A stretch of 28,691 nt of DNA from CAZLYK01 sp964563495 (GTDB taxonomy: Bacteria > Acidobacteriota > Blastocatellia > RBC074). Of the stretch, positions 1-14,688 are shown piece by piece. The DNA lies in NCBI GenBank assembly GCA_964563495.1, contig CAZLYK010000064.1, positions 1 through 28,691 on the forward strand, in the 5' to 3' direction. A model generated the notes under the pieces. The model was given only the letters and a program-made list of their open reading frames with translations. It was not told the origin of the DNA and did no database searches. The position numbers were made by a program, and so were the translations under genes. Every line of letters begins with the position of its first letter. The stretch's first letter is position 1.

Positions 1-78
1 TAACAGGATTTGACCGGATTAAACAGGATCAAAGACAAGGCAGAAAAACATCCTGTTTAATCCGGTCAAATCCTGTTA
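1..78. repeat. Palindromic intergenic element, AATAGACAGGATT family (copy A)
   Basis: Two perfectly complementary 29-nt arms (1-29 and 50-78) enclose a 20-nt loop (30-49). The right side continues as ATCCTGTCTATTTTTC to about 92, so the left arm probably extends beyond the window. The loop (CAAAGACAAGGCAGAAAAAC) recurs in opposite orientation in the element at 13267-13342, with 18 of 20 bases identical. The TAG stop of dtd (86-88) lies in the right flank of the repeat. A T-run at 89-93 could make it a terminator for rightward transcripts entering the window. Confidence 0.9.
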
Positions 79-85
79 ATCCTGT

Positions 86-532
86 CTATTTTTCATCCGT
101 ATCCAGGCAGATCGTGACCGGGCCGGAATTATGAATTTCGACGAGCATATCGGCCTGAAATTCGCCGGTCTCGACTTTCAACCCCATCGATTGCAAAATC
201 TGAACGAACTGATGGTAGAGGGGAATGGCCGTTTCCGGGCGCGCGGCTTCGATGAAACTGGGGCGGCGGCCCTTGCGGGAATCGGCGTAGAGCGTGAACT
301 GCGAAATCACCAGCATCTCCGCTTTGACATCCAGCGCCGAGAGGTTGAACTTGCCTTCGGCGTCGGCAAAGATCCTCAAATTGGCGATCTTGTTGGCCAA
401 CAATTGAACCTCGGTATCGGAATCATTGAGACCGACGCCGAGCAGTATCACCAGCCCGGTGCCTATCTCTCCGGCGACGCGATTTTCGATCGTGACTTTC
501 CCCTTGGTCACTCGCTGGATGACGGCTCTCAT
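86..532 (-). CDS. dtd: D-aminoacyl-tRNA deacylase
   Basis: This enzyme hydrolyses D-amino acids (and glycine from tRNA-Ala) off mischarged tRNAs in the cytoplasm, a chiral proofreading step in translation. The 148-residue length matches the family (about 145). The two active-site signatures are present: SQFT at residues 77-80, and NSGPVT at 135-140, which contains the Gly-cisPro motif that gives chiral selectivity. It starts at ATG 532, five bases after the stop of the nurA-like gene, with an AAGAGAG stretch just upstream, so it is probably the second gene of that operon. Its TAG stop falls inside a dispersed palindromic repeat, so the last residues (DTDEK) may have been shaped by the repeat. 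Family assignment is secure. Confidence 0.96.
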   Translation of the reverse strand: MRAVIQRVTKGKVTIENRVAGEIGTGLVILLGVGLNDSDTEVQLLANKIANLRIFADAEGKFNLSALDVKAEMLVISQFTLYADSRKGRRPSFIEAARPETAIPLYHQFVQILQSMGLKVETGEFQADMLVEIHNSGPVTICLDTDEK

Positions 533-537
533 CTCTC

Positions 538-1743
538 TTATCTTCTCCTCGCCTTGCTCGTCGCTTTTTGACTGATTCGCAGCCCAACGCCGCGCTCCCT
601 GGCGAAGCGCTGAAAGATCGCATAAAAGGCCTCGCGATCACGCACCCCGATCACCGCCGCGGCGTCTGCCGTTTCGATCACGTAAGGGTAACCGTTTCCG
701 ACGATCACCTCGGCTCGGACGATGTCGATGACCTGGTCGAGCAGGCCCCGTTCAGAGACCCAGGTTGGAATCTCCAAACGCGCCGGCGGAGCCGATGAAC
801 TGGTCTTGAGATAAACAAAACCAATCCGGCGGCGGAACTCCTCGAAACTATCGAGGAGACTCGGTCGTTTGCGGTCGGCGCTGCCTCGCGCACAGATAAA
901 GGTCGGCGTTCGCGACCCCCAGCCGAGCCGCGCGTTGATCATCTGCGCATCATTAATACGGCTGGCCTCTTTGAGCTTGAAGCAGTGCGAGAGCATGTTC
1001 GTCAGGTCACGCGCGTGGCTGGAGTCGACATAGCCGACAATCGGGATCCCCGTTTGCTCGGAGCAGCGGAGCAGCTTGAGCATGGCCCGGATGTGGCGAG
1101 CCCGCATGACATCCTGCAGCCGGTCGGCAAAAGAGATAACCAGCGAACTGTCGAAGAACGCGACCGGTGTCCGCGAGGATGGCGAGCGCTTCGCCGCCAG
1201 CTCCGTCATGAGCCGGCACAAAGTCTCGATCTCCAATTCGAAGCGGCGAGTATTGACCTGCTGTTCGGAAAAGACGCGGTCGCCGTTGAACTCGACGATC
1301 AGGTCGTCGGGTGTCAGAACTTCGAAAGAGATGTCTTTGAGGTAGCGGCCTTCGTCCGTGTGGTGATTGACAAACCACGCCACCTGAACTGCGGCGATCG
1401 GAATGCTCATATCCGGGTTCGGCGCGATCTGGCTCCCGTCGACCGCGAGGGTCGTCTGGTCCAAGAGCACTTCGTGCGCCCAGGCGCGAGCTTCCTGGTG
1501 GTTGGTGAACCGGTGTGGGAATGTCAGATTGAGTTCCCGCGCCTGGTCGAATTCCGGCGTCGGCACGGCGCCGGGCGCATCTTCGGACGCCAGTTGACCC
1601 GCCAACTCGCTGCTTGAGAGGGCTTTCAGCCTTTCGAGCGCCCCGGCGTAGTCTTTCGCTTCATCGCGGAAAGAGTTATCGAAGGCGACAAACTGCTTCC
1701 ATTTGGCCTGCAACTGCTCGACGATTTTGTCATGTTGAATCAT
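538..1743 (-). CDS. NurA-domain nuclease family protein
   Basis: 401 residues. NurA proteins are 5'-3' exonucleases and endonucleases that in archaea and some bacteria work with the HerA ATPase in DNA end resection. The sequence shows the expected acidic motifs: AVDGSQ at about residues 100-105 (the DGS metal-binding aspartate), FFDSSL at 196-201, YVDSS at 238-242, and a C-terminal GYPYVIETADAAAVI stretch at 351-365. The first 60 residues look helical and charged. No HerA-type ATPase is encoded in this window. ATG 1743 has no clear Shine-Dalgarno site. The stop is five bases before dtd, suggesting co-transcription. The domain call rests on motif recognition; nuclease activity is inferred. Confidence 0.82.
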   Translation of the reverse strand: MIQHDKIVEQLQAKWKQFVAFDNSFRDEAKDYAGALERLKALSSSELAGQLASEDAPGAVPTPEFDQARELNLTFPHRFTNHQEARAWAHEVLLDQTTLAVDGSQIAPNPDMSIPIAAVQVAWFVNHHTDEGRYLKDISFEVLTPDDLIVEFNGDRVFSEQQVNTRRFELEIETLCRLMTELAAKRSPSSRTPVAFFDSSLVISFADRLQDVMRARHIRAMLKLLRCSEQTGIPIVGYVDSSHARDLTNMLSHCFKLKEASRINDAQMINARLGWGSRTPTFICARGSADRKRPSLLDSFEEFRRRIGFVYLKTSSSAPPARLEIPTWVSERGLLDQVIDIVRAEVIVGNGYPYVIETADAAAVIGVRDREAFYAIFQRFARERGVGLRISQKATSKARRR

Positions 1744-1788
1744 ATTTCAATCACTGCGATCCCGGCTAGTTTTGGCTGTCACATCGGC

Positions 1789-1817
1789 TTGCCATGATAG
1801 CGCGCCTGTGTTAGTTT
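1789..1817 (+). promoter_or_regulatory. Possible sigma-70-type promoter for the STAS gene
   Basis: TTGCCA (1789-1794, 5 of 6 matches to TTGACA) is followed after 17 bases by TAGTTT (1812-1817). TGT lies directly before that hexamer, as in an extended -10. Transcription would start near 1824, about 50 bases before the STAS start codon. The -10 itself is weak. Confidence 0.35.
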
Positions 1818-1877
1818 TCCTTCTGCTTTTCTACACATTTAAACCCAAAAACAACCAATCATTTGTGGAGGCCCGGT

Positions 1878-2216
1878 ATGACCATTTCAGAGCGCAAAAG
1901 CGGCGACGTGACCATCCTCGATGTCGAAGGCAAGATCCTGCTGGGAGAAGGAGACGTTCAGTTAAAGCGCAAGATTGATGAGCTGATCGACCGCAAAGAG
2001 AACAAACTGGTGCTCAACCTCGCCAGTGTGCCCTATATGGACAGCGGCGGACTGGGCGAGATTGTCCGCAGCTACACGACCGTCAAACGCGCCGGCGGCG
2101 ATCTCAAACTTTTACACGCCACCAAGCGCATCAGCGATCTCCTGACGATCACCAAGCTGATCACCGTTTTCGAGATTTTTGAGGACGAAGCCGCGGCGAC
2201 CAAGAGCTTCGCTTAG
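1878..2216 (+). CDS. STAS-domain anti-sigma factor antagonist
   Basis: 112 residues, a single STAS domain of the SpoIIAA/RsbV type. Such proteins bind and sequester an anti-sigma kinase when unphosphorylated, and are switched off by phosphorylation of a conserved serine. The motif YMDSGGLGEI is at residues 53-62; Ser56 aligns with the phospho-acceptor of SpoIIAA, while the next position, usually Ser or Thr, is Gly. An in-frame TTG at 1863 would give a longer form, but GGAGG (1867-1871) lies six bases before ATG 1878, which settles the start. No sigma factor, RsbW-type kinase or PP2C phosphatase is adjacent, so the partner must be elsewhere. The gene faces the P1 peptidase gene tail to tail. 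Confidence 0.9.
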   Translation: MTISERKSGDVTILDVEGKILLGEGDVQLKRKIDELIDRKENKLVLNLASVPYMDSGGLGEIVRSYTTVKRAGGDLKLLHATKRISDLLTITKLITVFEIFEDEAAATKSFA

Positions 2217-2234
2217 TTCAGAAATACTGGAAAC

Positions 2235-2267
2235 AGACAGGATTAACAGGTCTTGTTTATCCTGTCT
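2235..2267. repeat. Short palindromic element, AATAGACAGGATT family
   Basis: Arms AGACAGGATTAACA (2235-2248) and TGTTTATCCTGTCT (2254-2267) pair with one mismatch around a 5-nt loop. The element fills the gap between the convergent STAS and P1-peptidase genes, where it could end transcription from both sides. No long T-tract follows on either strand, so this is a guess. Confidence 0.75.
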
Positions 2268-2279
2268 ATTCCACCTTTA

Positions 2280-3472
2280 TCATCTCGCCGCACCGTATTT
2301 CTTCAAGATCTCAACCGTCCTCTCGATCGGCAAAGCTTCAACTCGATGTCCACTCTGCCCAGTCATGGTCGTGGCTCGGAGCAGAGAGTTGTAGATCGCT
2401 TCTTCCGTAGCTTCAACCACTGCCTCGAACAGCGGCGAGATCGCGTCATTGCCGAGAGTCTGCAAATTTCGTAATTTTTCGATGGCGCGAACCCGGTTCT
2501 GCCGGGCCGTGCTGAATGCGATCACATAATCACCGCTCCCGTTGGTCGAGGGCGAACCGGTGCGCGCCAGCCCCAACAACGCCCGCGAGGCCAGCCGCCT
2601 GAGGTTGCGATGATCGAGCGGGGCGTCGGTCGCCACTACCATCACGATCGAGCCGTCGGCCCGGTCGCTCACCGGATTTTCGTGAGGAAGTCCGAGGCTG
2701 GTGCGTTTCTCCTCGACCTGTTCCTTCAAATAGTACTTGCCCAGCTCGCGCCCGACCGGCGCGCCGTTGATCGTCAGGACCCCACCGAAATTTGATTGGA
2801 CCAGAACCCCGACGGTATACCCGCCGAGATTTTCGGGCAGCAAACGTGACGAAGTCCCGATCCCGCCTTTAAACCCGAATGCCACGGTTCCCGTTCCGGC
2901 GCCGACCGAGCCTTCCTCGACCGGGCCGTCTTTGGCTGCAGTCAGCGCCGCAAATACCTCGTCTCTACCTACGTGGCGGCCGCGGATGTCGTTGAGATAC
3001 CCGTCATTGGTTTCAGCCACTACCGGATTGATCGACCGGACCTCCCGGTTGCCGGGCAGCGCCAGCATCCATTCGATCAACGCATCGGCGACTCTGGGTA
3101 CGTTCAAGGTGTTGGTCAGCAGGATCGGAGTCTCGATCTCGCCCAGCTCATTGACCTGAGTCGAGCCCATGAGCTTGCCGAATCCATTGCCGATCTCTAT
3201 CGCCGCCGGAACCTTCTCCTCAAAGAGGTTGCCCGGATGGGGGAGGATCGCGGTTACGCCGGTCCGTACGCTATCGCCCTTGATCAAAGTGGCATGACCG
3301 ACGCGCACTCCCGCGAGATCGGTGATCGCGTTGTTTTTGCCCGGGGGCAATATCCCGACGACGACTCCGATCTCGCGGGCGCGCGGGCGACTGTTCTGGT
3401 TGGTCAATGGAGTTATCATGGTCGCCAGGATAGTCAATGTCATGAGATATTTGAACATAGATCTTTTCTCTT

Positions 3473-3476
<4 letters not shown>
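2280..3476 (-). CDS. Secreted P1-family (DmpA/BapA-like) aminopeptidase
   Basis: 398 residues, family MEROPS S58/P1, whose members self-cleave to expose an N-terminal Ser or Thr nucleophile and then act as aminopeptidases, D-Ala esterases or beta-peptidases. Visible family features are GxRVGHAT near residue 56, the NTLNVPRVADAL region (122-133), FKGGIGTSSR (202-211) and DGSIVMVVATDAPL (274-287). Ser276 in the last motif is the predicted cleavage and nucleophile residue. A KEKR start followed by a hydrophobic stretch (residues 8-25) looks like a signal peptide, implying periplasmic location. The GTG start overlaps the ppc stop as GTGA, so it is probably translationally coupled to ppc. ATG 3458 (Met7) is an alternative start. 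Substrate is unknown. Confidence 0.88.
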
Positions 3477-6391
<2,915 letters not shown>

Positions 6392-6421
6392 TTTTTAATC
6401 GTAACAAGCTACTTTGGAACA

Positions 6422-6450
6422 GTTATAACGCCAAGAGGCCAAGAGGCCAA
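6422..6450 (-). promoter_or_regulatory. Possible ppc promoter built partly from a dispersed repeat
   Basis: On the minus strand TTGGCC (6450-6445) is followed after 17 bases by TATAAC (6427-6422). Transcription would start near 6415, about 24 bases before the ppc ATG. The -35 box lies inside the left arm of the CCAAGAGG repeat. The -10 matches 5 of 6 consensus bases and the -35 matches 4. Confidence 0.4.
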
Positions 6451-6507
6451 GAGGCCAGGGGTGAAACTTCTTTCTCGATCTTCCTGGTGTCTTGGCGTCT
6501 TGGCGTT
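6427..6507. repeat. CGCCAAGACGCC-type inverted repeat
   Basis: Arm 6427-6449 (AACGCCAAGAGGCCAAGAGG then CCA) pairs with 6485-6507 (TGGTGTCTTGGCGTCTTGGC then GTT) at 20 of 23 positions around a 35-nt loop. Each arm is itself a short tandem repeat with a 9-base period. A second copy of this family lies at 10906-11045. It occupies the divergent ppc/asparaginase intergenic region. Confidence 0.85.
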
Positions 6508-6551
6508 GAAATTATTCCGCATCTCAATCTTTTGGTCTGATTTAGTTCTGC

Positions 6552-6580
6552 TTGTTGTGGGCAAGCGCTTGTCGGATAAT
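6552..6580 (+). promoter_or_regulatory. Possible asparaginase promoter
   Basis: TTGTTG (6552-6557) is followed after 17 bases by GATAAT (6575-6580, 5 of 6 matches to TATAAT). Start of transcription would be near 6587, leaving a leader of about 36 bases before ATG 6623. Confidence 0.45.
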
Positions 6581-6622
6581 CTCGCCGCATCAGGAATTCA
6601 ATCTCAATCCCGGAAAAGCTGA

Positions 6623-7600
6623 ATGAGACCTCGCATCGCTACTTTCTTTACCGGCGGCACTATTTCCATGCGCATCGATCCGGCGACGGGCGGCGCCATC
6701 CCGGCTCTCTCGGGTGAAGAGATCATCGCCCAGGCGCCCGGGCTGGATGAGATCGCAGATTTCGATCTGGTCAATTTCGCGCGCTGGCCGGGCCCTCACG
6801 TGACACCCCCGCGGATGATGGGGCTGGCGCGCGCCATCGAAGCCAGGCTCGCCGACGATCGGATCGCCGGATCGGTCGTCACTCACGGCACCGATACGCT
6901 GGAAGAGACTGCCTATCTGCTCGACCTGGTCATCGATCAGGAGAAACCGATCGTCATGGTCGGGGCCATGCGCAACAGCTCTGAGCTGAGCTGGGACGGG
7001 CCGGAGAACCTGCGATCGGCTGTCCGAGTGGCGGTTGATCCGAAAGCGCGCGGGTTGGGCGTGGTGGTGACCATGAATTCGCAGATCATCTCTGCGGCCG
7101 AAGCAGTCAAGACGCACACCGAATCGACCGATACTTTTCAGAGCCGCGATTTCGGCCCTCTCGGGTTTGTCGATAAGGACCGGGTGATCGTCATGAGACG
7201 CCCGTTTGAGCGCGAACATATTGCCACAGATGCAATCGAAGAGCGCGTCGACCTGATCAAGATCTTCGCCGGAGCCGACGGGCGTTTTATCGATTTCGCC
7301 GTCGATGACGGCGCCCGCGGGCTGGTCATCGAGGGGTTGGGGAGAGGCAACGTGACGGTCGCCGCGCTGCCGGCAATCGAGAGGGCGATCGGTCTGGGGC
7401 TGCCGGTCGTGATCACCACACGCTGCCCGCGCGGCCGCGTGCTCGACACTTATGCCTATCAAGGCGCCGGAAAGCAGTTGAAGAAGATGGGGTGCATCCT
7501 CGGTGGGATGCTGCCGAGCCACAAAGCCCGGATCAAGCTCATGCTCGCGCTCGGCGCCGGCTGGAGCGTCGAACAAATCCGGGCTTCATTCGAAGCCTGA
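6623..7600 (+). CDS. L-asparaginase family amidohydrolase
   Basis: 325 residues. It hydrolyses L-asparagine (possibly also glutamine) to aspartate and ammonia. The family signatures are present: TGGTI at 10-14 (first catalytic Thr near the N-terminus), VTHGTDTLEETAY at 86-98 with Thr90 and Asp91 of the second triad, GAMRN at 114-118, and Lys163 in the AEAVKTH segment. The N-terminus has no signal peptide, so a cytoplasmic enzyme is expected, unlike the secreted E. coli type II form. GGAAAAG four bases upstream supports ATG 6623. It diverges from ppc and is followed 84 bases later by the BNR protein gene. Whether it prefers Asn or Gln cannot be read from sequence alone. Confidence 0.93.
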   Translation: MRPRIATFFTGGTISMRIDPATGGAIPALSGEEIIAQAPGLDEIADFDLVNFARWPGPHVTPPRMMGLARAIEARLADDRIAGSVVTHGTDTLEETAYLLDLVIDQEKPIVMVGAMRNSSELSWDGPENLRSAVRVAVDPKARGLGVVVTMNSQIISAAEAVKTHTESTDTFQSRDFGPLGFVDKDRVIVMRRPFEREHIATDAIEERVDLIKIFAGADGRFIDFAVDDGARGLVIEGLGRGNVTVAALPAIERAIGLGLPVVITTRCPRGRVLDTYAYQGAGKQLKKMGCILGGMLPSHKARIKLMLALGAGWSVEQIRASFEA

Positions 7601-7635
7601 TCATCGATCGGATTTGATAAGACGCCAGCTTGTCG

Positions 7636-7669
7636 AATCCTGTAAAAATCCTGTCAACCCTCTCTATTC
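7636..7669. repeat. Solitary half of the AATAGACAGGATT repeat
   Basis: AATCCTGT, ATCCTGTCAA and CTCTCTATT follow one another as in the right arm of the palindromic family, but no complementary left arm is found nearby. It looks like a decayed copy in the 84-base gap before the BNR gene. Confidence 0.5.
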
Positions 7670-7684
7670 TTTGGAGCACAAGAT

Positions 7685-10849
<3,165 letters not shown>

Positions 10850-10870
10850 AAATCCCGTCAATCCGCTCAT

Positions 10871-11070
10871 GTCGGGACACTGATGGCGCTGGGGAAATTA
10901 GCCGGGAAATTTAACCGCCAAGACGCCAGGGTCGCCAAGACCGCCGAGTCAACAAAGCGAAGAATCTTCAATTTATATGGGGCCGACGGTCTGACCCCAG
11001 ACCTCCTTGGCGTCTTTGCTTCTTGGCGTCTTGGCGATTTTTATACCTTAAGCAGATAAACTGTCCCGAC
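10871..11070. repeat. 200-bp nested inverted-repeat element, CGCCAAGACGCC family
   Basis: The outer ends are GTCGGGACA (10871-10879) and its complement TGTCCCGAC (11062-11070). Inside, CCGCCAAGACGCCAGG (from about 10915) and CGCCAAGACC (from about 10933) face CTTGGCGTC (from about 11007) and CTTGGCGTCTTGGCGA (from about 11022). The centre holds a GGGG/CCCC hairpin at 10979-10998. No target-site duplication is evident. It fills the gap between the convergent BNR and lpxB genes and has no coding capacity. Confidence 0.75.
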
Positions 11071-11093
11071 GTGAGATCAATCCTCGCTTTTTC

Positions 11094-13168
<2,075 letters not shown>

Positions 13169-13222
13169 TTCTTCCTCTTTGTCTTGGTTCTTGTCTAAAA
13201 CTGCGTGATACAAAACCCCACG

Positions 13223-13252
13223 AAGCTAGCACGCACCGACGCACCATGTCAA
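13223..13252 (-). promoter_or_regulatory. Probable promoter of the lpxL-type/lpxB operon
   Basis: On the minus strand a perfect TTGACA (13252-13247) is followed after 18 bases by TAGCTT (13228-13223), preceded by TGC as in extended -10 promoters. Start of transcription would be near 13216, giving a leader of about 48 bases to TTG 13168. Confidence 0.55.
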
Positions 13253-13266
13253 TTTTCACTTGAATG

Positions 13267-13342
13267 AGAAGAAATAGACCGGATTAAACCGGATTTTGTT
13301 CTGCCTTGTCTTTGATCCGGTTTAATCCTGTCTATTTCTTCT
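13267..13342. repeat. Palindromic element, AATAGACAGGATT family (copy B)
   Basis: Arms 13267-13294 and 13315-13342 (28 nt each) pair with a single mismatch. The 20-nt loop (13295-13314), read on the minus strand, is CAAAGACAAGGCAGAACAAA, matching 18 of 20 bases of the loop of copy A at 30-49. It sits between the divergent lpxL-type and tetR promoters without overlapping either. Confidence 0.9.
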
Positions 13343-13379
13343 TTTGATCTGCGCATGAGCCCCTCCACGAGAAAATCGC

Positions 13380-13407
13380 TTGACACCTTTTACGCCGCCA
13401 ATATACT
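13380..13407 (+). promoter_or_regulatory. Promoter of the TetR/ABA4-like/7-TM cassette
   Basis: Perfect -35 TTGACA (13380-13385), 16-base spacer, then -10 TATACT (13402-13407, 5 of 6 matches). Transcription is expected near 13414, 28 bases before the GTG start at 13442. It is the strongest-looking promoter in the window. Confidence 0.75.
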
Positions 13408-13421
13408 TAACGGCGTTAAGT
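13405..13421. promoter_or_regulatory. Putative TetR operator
   Basis: Perfect inverted repeat ACTTAAC-GGC-GTTAAGT, two 7-bp half-sites and a 3-bp spacer. It overlaps the end of the -10 box and the expected transcription start, directly upstream of a TetR-family gene. The position is classic for autorepression by a dimeric TetR regulator. Binding itself is inferred. Confidence 0.7.
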
Positions 13422-13441
13422 CTGAAAGGGGTGAATCGGGG

Positions 13442-14083
13442 GTGGGATCAAAAGAGCGAAGAGAGCGGGAGAAGGAGAGTTTGCGTGCGGAGATCCTCGA
13501 CGCGGCGCGAGAGCTGTTCGTGGCGGAAGGTTACCAGAACGTCTCGATGCGGAAGATCGCGGAGAGGATCGAGTACTCGCCGACGACGATCTATCTCTAC
13601 TTCAAAGACAAGTCCGAGCTGCTCGTCCAGCTTTGTCAAGAGACTTTCGGGAAGCTGGCGAGGGCACAGGAGGCGATCCGGCGAAAACACTCGGACCCGC
13701 TCGTCTCTCTCAGGGAGGGCTGTCGAGCCTACATCCATTTCGGTCTCAAGCACCCGAATCATTACCAGGTCGTCTTTATGATCGGGCTGGAGGGAGGGCC
13801 CGGGGCGAGTGGCTATGGTTTCGAGGGCTCGATGGGAGAGCGAGCCTTCGGCTATCTCCGCAGCGCGGTGGCCGCATGCGTCGAGCAGAAGCAGTTTCGG
13901 CCGGTCGATGTCGAGATCACCAGTCAGATGATCTGGGCGGCAATTCATGGCCTGACCTCGCTGCTCATCACGCATCGGGATTTTCCCTGGAAGAGCCGGG
14001 AGAAGCTGATCAATCACCTGCTCGATACGCTGATCGATGGAATGCGGCGGAAAGACAATTTTTCAAAAGGAGACTTGCCATGA
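13442..14083 (+). CDS. TetR/AcrR-family transcriptional repressor
   Basis: 213 residues from GTG 13442. The N-terminal TetR DNA-binding domain runs from about residue 14 to 60, with the helix-turn-helix around VSMRKIAERIEYSPTTIYLY (34-53) followed by FKDK. The C-terminal ligand domain contains MIWAAIHGLTSLLI, the WHG-type signature. A longer frame from 13355 would place the promoter and operator inside the coding sequence; GAAAGGGG (13424-13431) before GTG 13442 supports the short form. It is co-transcribed with the next two membrane-protein genes and overlaps the ABA4-like gene as ATGA. It probably represses the cassette and itself through the 13405-13421 palindrome. The inducer is unknown, perhaps a lipid or hydrophobic compound given the membrane partners. 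Confidence 0.92.
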   Translation: MGSKERREREKESLRAEILDAARELFVAEGYQNVSMRKIAERIEYSPTTIYLYFKDKSELLVQLCQETFGKLARAQEAIRRKHSDPLVSLREGCRAYIHFGLKHPNHYQVVFMIGLEGGPGASGYGFEGSMGERAFGYLRSAVAACVEQKQFRPVDVEITSQMIWAAIHGLTSLLITHRDFPWKSREKLINHLLDTLIDGMRRKDNFSKGDLP

Positions 14084-14505
14084 ATGCTGAGAGACTGTTT
14101 TCGATCTGTAACGGCGCAGCACTGATCGGGTGGCTGCTGTTGGCCTTGGCGCCTCGCTGGCAATGGACAAAACGGCTGGTGCTTTCCGGCATGATTCCGC
14201 TGCTGCTGGCGGTGGTCTATCTGGTATTGATCGTGACTATGTTCGGGCGAGCCGAAGGAGGGTTCGGGTCGCTGGCGCAGGTGGCGCAGCTTTTCAGGAA
14301 CGATTGGGTTTTGCTGGCCGGATGGGTTCATTACCTGGTCTTCGACCTCTTCGTCGGAAGCTGGGAAGTTCAAGATGCCCAGCGACTGAAGATCTCTCAT
14401 CTGCTCGTCGTTCCATGTCTGATCCTGACCTTTCTGTTCGGGCCGATCGGGTTCCTGCTCTACCATCTGATCAGTTTCAAGGCGAGAAGAGAAAATAGAG
14501 AATAA
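14080..14505 (+). CDS. ABA4-like (DUF4281-type) membrane protein
   Basis: 141 residues with about four hydrophobic segments (near 5-22, 31-50, 72-90 and 105-125). The diagnostic stretch AGWVHYLVFDLFVGSWEVQD and the closing LTFLFGPIGFLLYHLI match the family of plant ABA4, which is needed for neoxanthin formation in chloroplasts. Bacterial members have no settled function. AAAAGGAGA (14065-14073) six bases before ATG 14080 gives a strong ribosome site, and ATGA overlaps the tetR stop, so coupling to the repressor is tight. A role in modifying a carotenoid or other isoprenoid lipid is a guess by family only; no carotenoid gene is in the window. Confidence 0.8.
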   Translation: MNAERLFSICNGAALIGWLLLALAPRWQWTKRLVLSGMIPLLLAVVYLVLIVTMFGRAEGGFGSLAQVAQLFRNDWVLLAGWVHYLVFDLFVGSWEVQDAQRLKISHLLVVPCLILTFLFGPIGFLLYHLISFKARRENRE

Positions 14506-14581
14506 AAAAAGGATGCTAGAAGCCTCTGCCATCTTTTACGAGGAGTCGTTCATGTCGCGGTGCGACGCCCTGAAAAAAATG

Positions 14582-14674
14582 AAAGCCTGGGAGCGCGGGC
14601 GTCTCGCCCGCATCGGTTGAAGATCAGGATCTTCGCCGAAACTTGCGGGCGAGACGCCCGCGCTCCCAGGCTTT
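14582..14674. repeat. GGGAGCGCGGGCGTCTCGCC inverted repeat
   Basis: Two perfect 31-nt arms (14582-14612 and 14644-14674) enclose a 31-nt loop. The loop itself contains a nested GAAGATC-AG-GATCTTC hairpin (about 14618-14633). The arms are much more GC-rich than the surroundings and belong to a repeat type common in Acidobacteriota and related metagenomes. The right arm ends only a few bases before the AGGAGG ribosome site of the next gene, in what is probably a co-transcribed intergenic region. Confidence 0.92.
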
Positions 14675-14688
14675 TCCGAGGAGGGATA

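Noticed and set aside
2235..2267. Treating every palindrome as a Rho-independent terminator
   Set aside because: Most copies lack a T-run after the stem and several lie upstream of genes or inside probable operons; only the 21633-21720 copy has a clear T-run.
6590..7576. 328-codon open frame opposite the asparaginase gene
   Set aside because: The sense strand carries all asparaginase motifs; the antisense translation is rich in Arg, Asp and His with no domain.
13355..13441. N-terminal extension of the TetR protein by 29 residues
   Set aside because: It would contain the promoter and operator; the GTG at 13442 has its own ribosome site and fits the family N-terminus.
14560..14688. N-terminal extension of the seven-helix protein by 43 residues
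   Set aside because: It would translate both arms of the GC-rich inverted repeat; ATG 14689 has AGGAGG immediately upstream.
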